Source of the DNA: Epiperipatus broadwayi
Taxonomy: Eukaryota; Onychophora; Udeonychophora; Euonychophora; Peripatidae
Assembly (NCBI GenBank): GCA_028023455.1
Contig: JAQFVV010012446.1
Location: 2,914,001-2,978,000, forward strand
DNA: 64,000 nucleotides
Direction of reading: 5' to 3'
Shown here: positions 35,121 through 47,571 of the stretch, piece after piece
Layout of the letters: each line of letters begins with the position of its first letter
Numbering within the stretch: the first letter of the stretch is position 1
Notes under the pieces: model-generated
Databases searched by the model: none
What the model was told of the DNA's origin: nothing
What the model saw: the letters and a program-made list of their open reading frames with translations, nothing else
Made by a program: the position numbers and the translations under genes

Positions 35121-35268
35121 TACATATATAAAGTAATGATCTATCTGATTCCTTATAACTTGAGAATAGATCAAATTCAATGGGTTTTTTTCCTTTGTGT
35201 ATAGCACAAATCTTTAAAAGTCCAGCATTAACAGAAGTAATAGTCTCAGGACTTAAAGCAACTGCCAT
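35121..35268 (-). CDS. Possible first coding exon of the CPT1-like gene
   Basis: An ATG at 35268 opens 49 codons beginning MAVALSPETITSVNAGLLKI, then GTAAAT as donor with one base left over. That base (A) completes an Ile codon with the TA of the next exon at 32743, so the phases match. The sequence itself is not recognisably CPT1: the family usually starts with MAEA and a short cytosolic segment of about 45 residues, whereas this arrangement would put the first membrane helix near residue 100. It could belong to a different transcript. Confidence 0.3.
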
Positions 35269-35498
35269 CTTCCACAATGTGTGTAAGTTGTATGAATTGT
35301 ATTTATTAATGCACCACATAAGCTATATTTTCCACATGAATAACCAAGAATGATTCCTTTTAAATGTCACTGACTTTTATGATCTACTTTGAAAATAATG
35401 AATTTATTTATTAATTTTAAATTTACTTCTTAAAAAAAAAAATTAGTTTAGTTCACTTGCAACTTAAATCTATTTGTTTTCTTTTTTTTTTTCAATAT

Positions 35499-35512
35499 GG
35501 GGGGGGGGGGGG
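35499..35512 (+). repeat. G14 homopolymer
   Basis: Fourteen consecutive G in an AT-rich setting. A C12 run lies at 44023-44034. Both are error-prone in sequencing. Confidence 0.9.
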
Positions 35513-35816
35513 AGCAATGCTGTACAAATGTGATTTAAATAAATAAAACATTTAAGCTTTCAAAAACTATTTAGAAAGTTGCAGAAATGGATCTAATTTT
35601 CACAAACTTTAATGTACCACCCATAGTCTTGCAATTAAGTTGATTTTTTTTTTATTTATCTTCATGCAAATAAGCATGAAAGACTTACAATACATCTGTT
35701 GTATAAACAGAGGAATTTAAAAATAATATAAAAATCATTATTGCCAAGAGCTTCAACTCTTTGAGTCCTTATTAAGGCTGTATAAACATCTTTAGTCCAT
35801 TAATAATAATTTTGCT

Positions 35817-35910
35817 GTCAAGCATTGGTGGCCTAATATTTAGCATAACTGCCTTCCAAGCAGCTGGCCTGGGTTGGCATCCTAGTCAACGCTTTGACAT
35901 ATAAAAAAAT
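35817..35910 (+). mobile_element. tRNA-derived SINE, first family
   Basis: GTCAAGCATTGGTGGCCTAA leads, a box B-like GGGTTGGCATCC follows, and it ends GCTTTGACATATAAAAAAAT. The target-site duplication AATAATAATTTTGCT occupies 35802-35816 and 35911-35925. Confidence 0.75.
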
Positions 35911-36978
35911 AATAATAATTTTGCTACCTTTTATTCTGATTTTACACATTTCTTTTTTTAAATAGTAATTTAGGTTTTTCAAATCTGTCCTTGGGGATCC
36001 TGGGATAGTCTTCATTAGAACATTTATCTCTGTTCTCCCACCCTTGCTTAAGAACTGAACAAGGAACTTTTGATTAGTGGTAAACTCATATAATTAACCC
36101 ATTAATTAACCAAATACCCTCAAGTATAAAGCATAGATACATATGTATATAATAAAAATATATACATTACATAGATATATTGCTATAATAAAGCAATTAA
36201 AAAATATAAGCTGATTTCAATCCAAAAATACAAAATGCAAAACTGTTCAAACAATAATCATGCTTCTAATCTCTTTAAACAGCTTTAGAGAATTAATTAA
36301 TAAATTCTTACATCACTGTAAATTTGTTAACATTAATAAAAATTATATAATTTTAGTCTAAATACACATACATTTTGCCTAATTCCTTTTTTTTTAATCC
36401 AAATATTAATTGGAAAAAAAATCCATTGAGTTTTTATTAACAAATAATGTAAAGTATAATATATATTTACAATAGATTAATATTTCGTGATGACTTAAAT
36501 AGCAGAAACTAATAATTTATCTTAATGATTAATATTTCATGACATTGTACTGATATAATGCCTATCTACTGCACTCATCGTACTTTAAATGTCATAACAA
36601 ATGATTAGATAAGTTGTATATAATTATTGGTAATCTTGGCACCTGATAAATAATATTACTTACTAAGTATGATTAAAAATTAAGTTCACTTAATTACTTG
36701 AACCAGATATGACCTTATAATATTTCACTTTTAAAAAATAGATATTCCTATTCTAATTTTATAAAATACATAATAAAACTACAAGAAATATAATAAAAAA
36801 AATGTTTTGCTCAAATTTTTTTTTAATCTGATTATTAATTTTAAAAAATTTACTTGAATATATATATACAAACCACAGTGATAAATATATATGTAGATAT
36901 AAAATGGATTTATATAAAATATATTATTAATACATTAGACAAAAATGCAGGTATATAATTGTTCTGCTTTGGTATCTA

Positions 36979-37580
36979 ATGAAGACTGCTAATCAATCTA
37001 AATATTTAAAGTTAATAAACATTAATACAGATGGAAACATAATGGATGAAATTAATCATAGAATTAAACTTGTTTGTGGTGATTTTGGTAGAAATAACTT
37101 GATACTAAAAGGAAATATGCCTATGTATTTGAAAAGGAAGGTTTTTAATAAATGTGTTTTATCAGTTCTTACTTATGAATCTGAGACTTGGACAATTAAT
37201 AGAAGAGCAATACAGACTTCAGACCACTCAAAGAAGTATGGAGAGATGCATATTAGGAGTAACAAGAAGAGATTGAAAATAAATGCAATATATTGGTAAG
37301 AGAACAAACAGGTGTTACTGACCTCATTGAAAAAATTAAAAGACTGAAGTAGAGTTGGACTGGACATATTGCTAGAAGAGATAATAATAGATGGATAATT
37401 GGAATCTTAAACTGGATTCCAAGAGATTGTAAAAGACCCAGAAAGAGACCACATGAGAAATGGGTGGATGAAATAAGAAAGTGTGCAAGAGTGATGTGGA
37501 GAAGAGAACCTAAAGATCGGAGAAGATGGATTGAACTTGTAGAGACCTTTATCCTGCAATAGCATGATAATGGTTGATGA
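36979..37580 (+). mobile_element. LINE 3' end fragment
   Basis: C-terminal coding part of the LINE group seen at 26.9 kb. It has IKLVCGDFGRNNLILKGN, KRKVFNKCVLSVLTYESETW, then after a frameshift SWTGHIARRDNNRWIIGILN, then KRPRKRPHEKWVDEIRK and RRRWIELVETFI. It ends with a simple tail, tgataatggttgatgatgaa. The fragment is 5'-truncated, as usual for target-primed insertion. Confidence 0.75.
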
Positions 37581-38579
37581 TGAATAAACATTAACCCATG
37601 TGAAAAAACAAACAAGAGCATTTAATAAATTTAGTATTTAATATTTTGCATATTTCGAATACTGTGATATAAAAATTTGCATATTTGTTTTTTTAATATC
37701 AAAATATTATTCAGACTATTAAAATTGATCATGGAAATAAAGACTATTTAATAATATTAAATTTACTTTGCATTACCTTATTTCAATTAAAGTGTACTAA
37801 TGATTGATATGATTAATTAGATTTAATATTTTTCAGTACTATTAATAAAATCTTTTCTTTAAAAGAATAAGGAGAAATTCCATAATCAATTTCTTATTGA
37901 GGCAAAAAGTTATATAAAATCTAGATATTTTTCTTGATTAGTATTATGAATATTAAAACAGATCTTTATTTTTGTTAAAAAGCAGGAGTTTATTAAGATC
38001 TACTTATATAATGATTAAACAAATAATTATTAAAGTTTGCATATGGATGGAAATGGAATTATGAAATAAATACAATAAAAAAACACATTAATTTATGATT
38101 ACTGTGGTATTTTTTAATTATTTCTTGTTTAATTGTTTTGATTTAAAGAAGTTTTGAGATAATTTTAAATTAAATCAAGTTATTCTTAACTTTGAATTAA
38201 TTGAATTTTAATTTATACAGTAGTAATCAGGGATGCCTTAACCAGAGGGCAAAAATATATCACATATGAATGCTGAATATTTAAACGAACTTAAGGTCAC
38301 TAAATTACAGTATGTAAAATTTCAACAAAAAATATCAAAAGATTTTTTGAAATTAATAATTGGCTAGTTGTGAGCATTGATTGGATTATATACCACTTAT
38401 TCAAATTGATATTCTACTTATAAATAAAACATAAATAAGCATAGATTCTGGAAGATTGCTAATAACCTAAACATAAATAAAAATAATTACAACTGAAAAT
38501 TAAAATTGGAATAAAATATTTTTTACACTTAATATATCACATGACGATTTGGGATAAAGTTTACATTTAATATAAACAT

Positions 38580-38706
38580 GTTTTGGTGCAATGGTTGAGT
38601 AGCACACTCTGGAACTCAAGGTCTATGGATTTGTAGCCCAATCTGGCATCATTTCCTTGCTTAAACTTCCTATGAACACCTAGGCAATAAATCATTCCAT
38701 TATTAT
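38580..38706 (+). repeat. tRNA-type SINE, second family
   Basis: TTGGTGCAATGGTTGAGTAG at the head, and the family end CTTAAACTTCCTATGAACACC and aggcaataaatcattcc at the tail. Confidence 0.6.
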
Positions 38707-39269
38707 TTGATGCAAATAAAAATAGACTTTGATTTAATTACTTTCACCAAAAAAGGTTTTTTGCTGCTACAGTATTATGTAATTTGTGTCTGTAAATTTT
38801 ATTGTGTTACTGTGATAAAAATAAAATTACAATTCGTGCAAGAACAAGTATGCAAATTATACATAACCTATTTTCAATGATTTAGAGTTTGGTTATCATT
38901 TTATATTCATTATACCTTCATGAGGATTGTTGGACAGATCTACAGCCCTGTAGTGAGCTAGTTATAAAATAAAATAAAAAAAGGCTGACTTTATGTACCT
39001 ATATATGTATTAACTGCTACTAGTAAATATTTAATTATTAATTAACTTTTGTTTTATTTAAAATAACTGTTAATCCACACATTATTAAGTAATGGATTGA
39101 AAAATTGGATTGAAGTTAAATTTTTTTTTTTTTGGTTCATACTTCTGATAAACGTGGTGGTGGTCATTCGTTTTACATTGGGTTTTTTTTCTTTATTTCA
39201 GTGATTTTAATTTTTTATGTTTTGTAAAATATAATTGCAGAACTTTGTTTAGAATATTGCTTTTATAAT

Positions 39270-39975
39270 TTTAACTACCACTCTTCATCATTCTAGATTC
39301 TTTGCAGCATGGTCTCTCCAAATTCAGTTTTTCTAATCCATAGTTTCCATTTCTTATCTGATCTGCCCATCTCACATATAGTTTCTTTCTAGATGTTTTT
39401 CAATACTTTGAGATCCAATTTAAGCCTTCAACTGTTGATCCAAAATCACCTCTTCTACCAATATAACCATCCCAATATTTCAGCCTCTTAATTCTTTTAA
39501 GGATATCAATATTGTTTGTTTACTTATCAATATCCCTTGCTTTCAATCCCTCTTTGATACTTCCATTACACATTTCTCATATTTCATAAAATGTCGTGTA
39601 GTCTTTAATATTGCTCTTCTGTTATATGTCCAAGTCTCAGATCCATATTTAAGAAATGATGAATCATATTCATTAAAAAATCTTTTTCAAACACATAAGC
39701 ATATTTCTTTTTAATATTAAGTTATTTCTACCAAAAACACTACAACCAATTTTAATTCTATGATTAATTTCCTCCATTATGTCTCACCAAGATATTTGTA
39801 ATTGTTAACTTCTTCTAACTCATCATTAACAATCTTTATTTTCTTCTTTTGAGAAAATCCAATGAACATTACTTTACTTTTTTTAACATTTACCTTTAAT
39901 TCTATTTTTTTACTTTCATTTGATATTTCTTGCAACATTTTCAGAAGCTCTAAATAAATTATATTGTTTTATAAA
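39270..39975 (-). mobile_element. LINE 3' end fragment
   Basis: Minus-strand frames include YGSETWTYNRRAILK and MKYEKCVMEVSKRD, matching the C-terminal part at 37.1 kb, followed downstream by degraded sequence ending near tttgcagcatggtctctcc. Inactive. Confidence 0.6.
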
Positions 39976-40351
39976 GATTAGTTAGAGCATCATAATCTAA
40001 AATTTCTAAATTGTTTATTATTTCAAAATAAATAAACCCCAAGGGACATGATTGCATTTACTACAGGTGGGAGGACAAATATATAATCTTTTTTTAACTT
40101 TAAATTATTTATTATCATGTAATTCTCACACACTCTTCTTATAACATCATTTTTAAGATAATCACAAATTTTTCAATCTTATATGCTAGTTTTTCATCTC
40201 TGAAGATTAATGTTTCCCAAAAATATAATGTTTTGATTTATTTTTGCTTTTAAATCTACTCTCACATTAAATAAAAGAATAGTGTTTAGTACAATAATTT
40301 TACATATACTTTAATCCTATAAATAAAGATATCTGAAAAAGATATATGACC

Positions 40352-40395
40352 CCAAAATATGTTTCATGTTGAATTAGTTCTTATCAGTTAGTCTA
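40352..40395 (-). repeat. Hammerhead family B remnant
   Basis: The minus strand reads TAACTGATAAGAACTAATTC, an AACAT segment, GAAA and CATATTTTGGGG. It aligns with the 44.5-kb copy, but the core box is CTGATAA. Predicted inactive. Confidence 0.5.
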
Positions 40396-40777
40396 GGTCA
40401 AAACTTTAGGCAATAGTGATGTAATATAAAGTTACAGAATTTTACTCTTTTAGTTTTATGATGAAACATTTCTTACTTTCTGGCCAATCTTATATATTTT
40501 TGTAAACATTAAAGTTGAAAAATGATGAATTCAATATTCATACATTTTTAAATCCTTTACTAAGCACCATAATTTAAATAAAGAATGTTTAACTACACTT
40601 AATAAAATACAGCAGTGCAAATATTAGTAATATTAAAAAAAAGTTAATTGCATAATACAGATTACTGTTGATATAAAAGCTATATTTTTATAAATGAATT
40701 TCTTTCTATTATAATGAAGATTTTTCACAGGCTACAGTTATAAATAACATCTGGGTTCATTGATATAAGATTTATAG

Positions 40778-41231
40778 CAGGGGTTGCCAACAAGTCCACT
40801 GGTCAATCGTGAAACCAATTCTAGTCGATCATGAAGCCAATCTGGCAAGAGCCACCAGGTTGCTGAGTGAAACAAATTAAGTTAAGATTTTCAAGTTTTT
40901 TTATTATTTTTGTTCTAAATTTTTTTTTCAATTCTAGATAGGTGAAGTCCACTAAGTCGTATCATTATTGAAAATAATATTTTTTATCTTGACTAATGTA
41001 GCTAATTTGAATTAATAAATATTGTTAATAATTACTCATGTTGCTTTAATTCCACTGGATATGAGTTTTTTGACCCGTTAAATAATTATTTTTTACGTAG
41101 GTAGATATATAAAAATAGTATATATTTCATACCTCCCTCCACTTAGACTATGCCTATGACAACAAGTTGATTGCAACACATTTTTAAAATAAAAAATAGA
41201 TCTTTATGAACACAAAAGTTGGCCACCCCTG
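40778..41231. mobile_element. Non-autonomous hAT element, both ends intact
   Basis: A 454-bp element begins CAGGGGTTGCCAAC and ends with the reverse complement of CAGGGGTGGCCAAC. It is bordered by a perfect 8-bp duplication ATTTATAG (40770-40777 and 41232-41239). The 8-bp duplication and the CAGGGGT-GGCCAAC terminus are typical of the hAT superfamily. No coding frame is inside, so it depends on a transposase elsewhere. Confidence 0.85.
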
Positions 41232-41888
41232 ATTTATAGTATTAATGTGCTGCCATTTTGGCTAGATTGCATCAGCTACCAACTGCATAATGAATATTAT
41301 TATAGAAACTATTGTAGAGGAACTGTAAGCACTAATGTATAACAAGATTAAAAGTTCCACTAATAGATATACATTGTGACACTCTCCATGAAAGTAAAAT
41401 CAGAAAAGCCATTTGAAAGCCTTAAAAAGTCAGATTGTATCAACAAAAATGATAATACATATAAACTATCTTCCATGTGAAATAATTTTTTAAAACTTAT
41501 TAATCTGAATAGCTTCTGTTTTATTTTATTTTCATCTATTATCATTTCGCTCTTGCCTTTACATTTTTAAAATTTTGTTGTTGTTCTCTATTAGTAGAAT
41601 CTTTAATCTTGTTATATATCAATGCTTACAGCATGATGTTCATTACTCAGTTTGTTAATATAACTCGGCTAAAACATTGGTATGTTACTACTATGAATCA
41701 CATACAGATAAACATAGATATATCAGTTATATAAAGATATATATAACTCGATAACTTTTGATGACAAATTTTGAAAATATTAATGATGTATGAATTGTTA
41801 GAAAATAATTGACCTGTTATAGCTTTTAAAAATTTTGACAAGAAAAGGAAAATCTTACAATATTTTTCAATAAACAAATTAAAGAAAA

Positions 41889-41985
41889 ATTTTTTTTTCT
41901 TATGTGTCATAGCATCAGCCGGGAAGTGAACCCGCTAACCCAGGACAACTGCTTGTAAAACAGCTGTCTCACCCACCAATGCTTG
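41889..41985 (-). mobile_element. tRNA-derived SINE, first family
   Basis: Minus-strand TCAAGCATTGGTGGGTGAGA, a box B-like GGGTTCACTTCCC, and an A tail (the T run at 41890). An imperfect duplication, ACAAATTAANGA, flanks it. Confidence 0.7.
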
Positions 41986-42649
41986 ACAAATTAATGAATA
42001 AATTTTAATTAAAAATCTTTGATTTATTGACTGCCTTCTTGCAATGCTGATTCAGAAATTGATCTTGGAGTAGCATCAAACAAAATACCTGTATTTAACT
42101 GTCTTTAAATCAAGACTAACTTCAACACGGTTTCACATCAGCACTATTAAGTTTTGTGAATAGTAGTAAATGTTTAAGTATTAACTATCTTCTGCTTCAT
42201 GTTTTTTTTTCTTATTAAATTATCATCATCAAATAAGGGTGAAAATTCCTACTTGCTGTAATCTGAAATAACAGATATCAGACATTCAGAAAAACCATTT
42301 ATCGTTGTTCAGGAAATCTTTATAGTGTTGAACTATCCTTAGCAGTCTTAATATTAAAAACTTTCTTTTTGATATCCTTTCTTTCTTATGCCCTAAAAAA
42401 TTTTTAATTATCATTTTTCTTAGCATAATCCTCAAAAACAAAATAGAAATTAAGTATTTGTGAAACAATAACTTGGCAAAAATATATATAATTCTCAAAA
42501 TAATATAAGGCATAAAAGTTCTTACAAAAAATTATTGAGAAAGATGTTTATAAAGAAACCACTCTGGAAATTTGTGATAAGAACCACAAATATATCTACC
42601 CACATATAACACAAGTTGATCTATATTTCTTTTATTTTATGAAATTTTT

Positions 42650-43168
42650 TAAATTTCATCAACAGAAAACTTTTTTTTTCTGAAATAATTCAATGCCATT
42701 TCTAATTGTAGCTCCACATATAGAACATGTTAGTCCATTTTTCTGTTTATTTGACATGATGTCTTCTAATTTCTTCAGCAGAAAACTTTTCTTTCTGAAT
42801 TACTTCAACATCATTTCTAATTGTTTCTCTCTAATGTGTACTACATATATCTATGTATATAGAGACACATATAGAACATGTTAGTCCATTTTTCTGTTTA
42901 TTTGACATGATGTCTTCTAATTTCTTCAGCAGAAAACTTTTCTTTCTGAATTACTTCAATATCATTTCTAATTGTTTCTCTCTAATGTGTACTACATATA
43001 TCTATGTATATAGAGACACATATAGAACATGTTAGTCCATTTTTTGGTTTATTTGACATGATGTCTTCTAATTTCTTCAGCAGAAAACTTTTCTTTCTGA
43101 ATTACTTCAATATCATTTCTAATTGTTTCTCTCTAATGTGTACATACATATATCTATGTATATAGAGA
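42650..43168 (+). repeat. Tandem array of a 151-bp unit
   Basis: Three near-identical units (starting near 42714, 42864 and 43015) plus a degraded partial copy upstream. The phrase gaacatgttagtccattttt recurs at 42723, 42874 and 43025. Each unit has an open plus-strand frame with no recognised product. High identity means recent duplication. Confidence 0.85.
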
Positions 43169-44439
43169 TGCTTTTATTTTCAGATTATCATATTAGTGAT
43201 TATTTAGAGGTGATGATTTCCCATCTCCCCATGTTTACTCCTGACCCCATACCATTACAATATATATATATATATGAACACATACACATACCTGAAAACG
43301 AACAGATACATATTCAATTTTTGAACACAACTTGGATTCTAAAAATATAAAAACATTGTCATTGCAAGTGTTAAAAAATATCAAAACTACCTCTGATGAC
43401 GAATGAATGCATCTATTATGATATTCTTTGTAAAGAGTTTTGTTTATCTGCAGATCCTGTAGATTCATTTATTATGAAATTATCAAAAGACTTTGTTTAA
43501 TCGTATTTCTAAATAATTTGTGTCAGTCACTAATGAAATAAATAAAGTTTACAAATATAAATGCAATGATCAAACATTATATAAGTTGTTTTTTTTCATC
43601 TATCATCTAATTTCAAATTTCTAAAGATTACTCATCAAATACCAATTTAATGTATGAAATGAAATAAAGCAAATACTGTTGGTAACAATAATTCACTTTC
43701 ACACATTTTCAAAATCATTAATCAAAGCAATTGTTTTATTATTCCATTACAACTGTTTATTAAAAAGAAAATAAAGGGGCCACAATAGCAATAGTACTCG
43801 ATATTTTTCAAAAGGTTTTAATTTTAATTAGACTAATAGTATATATTAAGTCAATAATAGATACACACATAGTAAATAAAAGAATAACCTATATGACAAA
43901 GTTGATATTCAGCATTAGAAAAATACTATATATAAAAAGATAGTTGGATCACAATTTATTTTCACATCTCTAGAAAAAAAAAAAAAAATGTTGCTTCCAA
44001 AAAAGTAGAATGTACTTTAAATCCCCCCCCCCCCAAAAAAAAAAACATCTAAATTTCACCTGGTACAGGTGAAAACCCCTCCTACCCCCATCCCCCATTA
44101 AAATTTGTGAACAATTTGTTTTATGCTTAATAGATGCTAATACCCTAATATGAAACCCAGTAATAGCAATTAGATGTAATACCATTTTTATAAACTTAAA
44201 AAATTGTTCCAATAAGCTACTAAATTGGTGAAATAATACAACTTGAATTTCATCAGCTATCACATTTATTAGTAATGCCAAATTATGTTCCTTTTAAAAT
44301 AAGTTTGTATAAATTCACATCATCACATCCATTCAGTAACATTTATTTCCAAGTTCTTATAACATATTGAAGAACCAAATGCTGAGCACTTTTTTTTTTA
44401 CATGAAACAGTTATCTTCATAATATATTTTTAACACCTA

Positions 44440-44865
44440 CTTTCAAGTTCCCTTCAGTCATCCATTCTATCTCGTACAACTGATACATATGACTACAAAC
44501 ATGTGAAAAAGATACATGATCCCCAATATACATATTTCATGCTGAACCAGCACTCATCAGTTGCCCCAGATCACCATCCCCCATATATATATATATATAT
44601 ATACACACACAATCAGTGCATGTTCTACATTAAGATAGCAAACCATCGCACTTTAATGGACATGCTTCAATAATATAAACCAAGCACTGATTATATATAT
44701 ATATGTGGGAAATAATGATCTGGGTCAACTAATGAGTGCTGGCTCAGCCTGAAATATATACATTGGAGATCATTTATCTTCTTCACATGTTTGGGGTCAT
44801 GTGTATCAGTTGTATGAGATAGAGTGGATGGCTAAAGGGAACTTGAGCATGTTCAAATTCCCTGT
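44440..44865. repeat. Hammerhead repeat family B, long inverted pair
   Basis: Arms of about 160-175 bp (44440-44600 and 44690-44865) run from aagttcccttcagtcatcc on the left to its complement on the right. They enclose an (AT)n and a ~90-nt centre. The left arm has an intact minus-strand ribozyme (44524-44563). The right arm has a plus-strand copy at about 44726-44766 with CTAATGA, one base off. Confidence 0.75.
44524..44563 (-). ncRNA. Hammerhead ribozyme motif, family B, complete core
   Basis: On the minus strand: stem I CAA, CTGATGA, stem II GTGCT/AGCAT (one G-U), GAAA, stem III TA-TG-TA, cleavage-site TA, return strand TTG. Beyond an internal loop, GATC and GATC can extend stem I, as in natural hammerheads with loop contacts. 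Every invariant base is present. Confidence 0.75.
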
Positions 44866-45055
44866 ATTACATCTAGACTCCAGATATATAAAATATACTT
44901 GTATTTTAAAATATATTTTTATTTTTGTTTACTTTTAATGGATGTAGTACCTTAGAAGAGCCAAGTTTTACATAAACCAAGGAACAAAATTGAGAGTCTA
45001 TTCTTCACTTTCTTATCTTTCTCCCTTTTGATCATTAAATGTCTTTTTATTTTGG

Positions 45056-45772
45056 TGTGAACTCACAGTGAGATATATTTTCACTGTATTTATTAAAGAC
45101 AAATAAAGGTATGTGTACAAACTGTGAATATTAATATGTAAAACACTCCAGAAATAAAACAGCTAACTAAGTATGCAGAAAGAATACAACTTATTGAAAA
45201 TAGAAAGAGGTTAATTTACATGTTAACTGAAGTTATTTTATGTAAATTAGCCTAAGTGATAAAAGAGTCTACAGAAGAATTAAGCAATGATCAGAAATGG
45301 AATAAGTGCTGCTGCAGTGTGAAATCAGAAGAATAAGTCAACTGAAGTAAAGTGCCAAAAGTGTAAGCAGTGTGCCCAGTATAGTCAAAGTAAATGGAGG
45401 AAGAAGAACAAAAATAAACTAGTGGAAAGTTAAACTAATAATGTAAAGTTGCTCTAAAAATTAAGTAAAGAACTTTAGTCAAGAATCTATTTGGACTATT
45501 TCTGATATGCGTATGCGCAGTAAGGTGCATGCAAAATAAAGTAACTTTAAATATATATGAATCTCTCAAGAGATAGTGAACTTTATGAAGAGCTAAATGA
45601 TCTTATATTCAACTAGTAAACTGGCAAGTTGAACTACTATAAACATCTTACTAATATAATTATTATTATTATTTCAACTAAATAAACTCTTGAAGTTTAA
45701 CATTAGTGTCTAGTTGTTTTTTATTAACATATATATTCAGCTACCAACTGACTGCATGGCCTTGAATATATT
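45056..45772 (+). mobile_element. 5' LTR of a Ty3/gypsy-type element
   Basis: It begins near TGTGAACTCACAG and aligns along its length with 47586-48230 (for example gtatgtgtacaaactgtgaatattaatatg, agcctaagtgataaaagagtct, aactggcaagttgaactac). AATAAA lies at about 45535. The two LTRs differ by many substitutions and indels, so the insertion is old. Confidence 0.75.
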
Positions 45773-45985
45773 ATTTGGCACAGTCAACTAAGGATGACCT
45801 GCAAGTCCTGGAATATTATGTGGAGAAGTCAACATAGAATTTATCTGTGAAACATGGATATATTATCTGGCACAGTCGACTACAAATTGAATCCTGGGAA
45901 GCTCTAAAAATATTATCTGGTACAGTCAACAGGACCAATGCCTGGAAAGCTCTGAAGATATTATCTTGTGCAGTCAGCAAACTAA
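45770..45985 (+). repeat. Tandem repeats over the primer-binding region
   Basis: TTGGCACAGTCAAC-like boxes start near 45776, 45821, 45868, 45918 and 45967, about 45-50 bp apart. Most are preceded by atattat. The first sits where the primer-binding site belongs, so the site seems to have been multiplied. Confidence 0.65.
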
Positions 45986-46059
45986 AGTTTAAGAAGGATT
46001 AGTAAGATAATAGACTTAGTGATGCAATGAAAGAACATGGCAATAATGTTTGATAATCA

Positions 46060-46930
46060 AAAACGAGGGTCAATGGCAGATATATATGAATTACTTTGAA
46101 AAATACATGTTTATAAATGTGATAACAGATGAAACTCAAAGTTGCAACATTATTATGGATGTCTGGAAAAGATGTCTTAAATGTGGCAAATGGTTTATGT
46201 GATCCCAATCTATCTGAAGAAATACCCTATGAAGAATTACTGATAAAACTAAATGCATGCTATAAACCTATAATGTCCAATTTTACGCCGTGTCTTCATT
46301 TTTGAGGCAATCGCAAAATAAAAACATATGTAAATATGACTTGGTCTTATGAATGTTGGTGAAGAATTGAGAATTCAAGAATTTTATCAATGAAATGTTG
46401 CTAAATCAATTACTATGGAAAATTAGAGATATAAAGCTTAGAGAAATATTACTAAGTAAGAATGACTTAACCTACAAGGTAGCTTATTGAATGAATGGTC
46501 ATTAATTTATGAAGTCAAACTTTAAAAAATGCAACAGAGTTAAATTCTTCAGAAACTAGTATAAATGCAGCAAAACCAAGGCAGATAAAAAAAAGAAATT
46601 TAAAAACAATCCCTCCACTTGTTATTGCTATAGAAGAGCAGAATATTTATAAGTTAACTGCAAGTTTAAAACAAAAAGATGTTTTAGTTGCAATCTTAAG
46701 GGTCATTTAACAAAATTATATAAATGACAAAGTATGATTTACAACAAAAGACTAAATCAAGCTGAATTGTAACAAAAAAGTTGACATTTATAAACAAACA
46801 AAAAAATATTGAGGATAAATTTTAAATTTATCTGTAGTAGAAAAATGAATTGCTATTGTTATGGGAAAAAAGGTCATATTAAAAAAAATCCCTTATTTTA
46901 AAAAATATGTGTTATAGTCACATATTGACA
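46060..46930 (+). pseudogene. Degraded gag of the Ty3/gypsy-type element
   Basis: Broken frames keep gag-like order. First LLWMSGKDVLNVANGLCDPN and EEIPYEELLIKLNACYKP, the capsid region; then, after stops, a nucleocapsid with zinc-knuckle traces: CFSCNLKGHLTKLYK near 46680 (last Cys replaced by Tyr) and CYGKKGHIKK near 46860. Gag would package the element RNA. Several stops and frameshifts disable it. Confidence 0.6.
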
Positions 46931-47239
46931 GGCTATTTGTCAAAAATCTGTAATAAAACCTGTCAACTGTCTAAAATTAATTTACTATTGAAAAATAAGT
47001 CAAGGGGAGGAGCAGTGAAGAATGTCAATGTTTGGGAAATGTCTCAGACATGTTAAAACTGCTACTGTAAAAATAACTGTCCAAAAAAATTTCCACCATG
47101 ACAGAAGTTGAAGTTAGAAAGAAAGACAGTTATTTGGTAAGTATAAAATTTATTGAAAAATAAAGCATATGGATTAAAGATATTATAAAAAAGAAATGCC
47201 TACTAGGAATAATTACAAAAATTATATCCCAACAAATAC

Positions 47240-47560
47240 GCGAAATAAGATTAGAAGATAGTAGAGTATTTAAACATCATATTTACCATATCCAAAAATG
47301 AAAAATAGAATCATTTGAAGTAGAGGTTATTCCTAATACAGAAAGTCAGACTGATATTTCTGAGGAAACTGAAATAAAAACTCCCATTGGCTTTCTTATC
47401 CAAGAAGCAATAGAAGTCAATATTTAGGGAGGAGTAAATACTATACTGCCTGAGGAAGAAAATTTACCTCCAACAAGGCATATCCGAGAATGTAGAGGAC
47501 CAATAAAGCTACAAGACTTTTTAATAAAATTGACTTTATTCTAATATTGTAAATTCTGCA
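47240..47560 (+). pseudogene. Gypsy-type integrase C-terminal remnant
   Basis: After SRVFKHHIYHIQK, which resembles the end of gypsy integrase (RxxxRHIDQL), there is an acidic stretch with many Glu and Thr, then LPPTRHIRECRGPIKLQDF. The protease, reverse transcriptase and integrase core are absent, so the element is internally deleted to about 3.2 kb. Confidence 0.55.
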
Positions 47561-47571
47561 TTTTCTGGATT

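Noticed and set aside
37253-37621. 122-residue minus-strand frame
   Set aside because: It is antisense to the LINE C-terminal coding fragment, whose plus-strand reading matches known LINE blocks.
42693-43035. Two nearly identical 60-63-residue frames
   Set aside because: They arise from the 151-bp tandem units and show no protein features.
42650-43168. CRISPR-like array
   Set aside because: The units are contiguous 151-bp tandem copies without spacers, in a eukaryotic setting.
44023-44034. C12 run as a functional element
   Set aside because: Homopolymer flanked by A runs, with no structure or repeat context.
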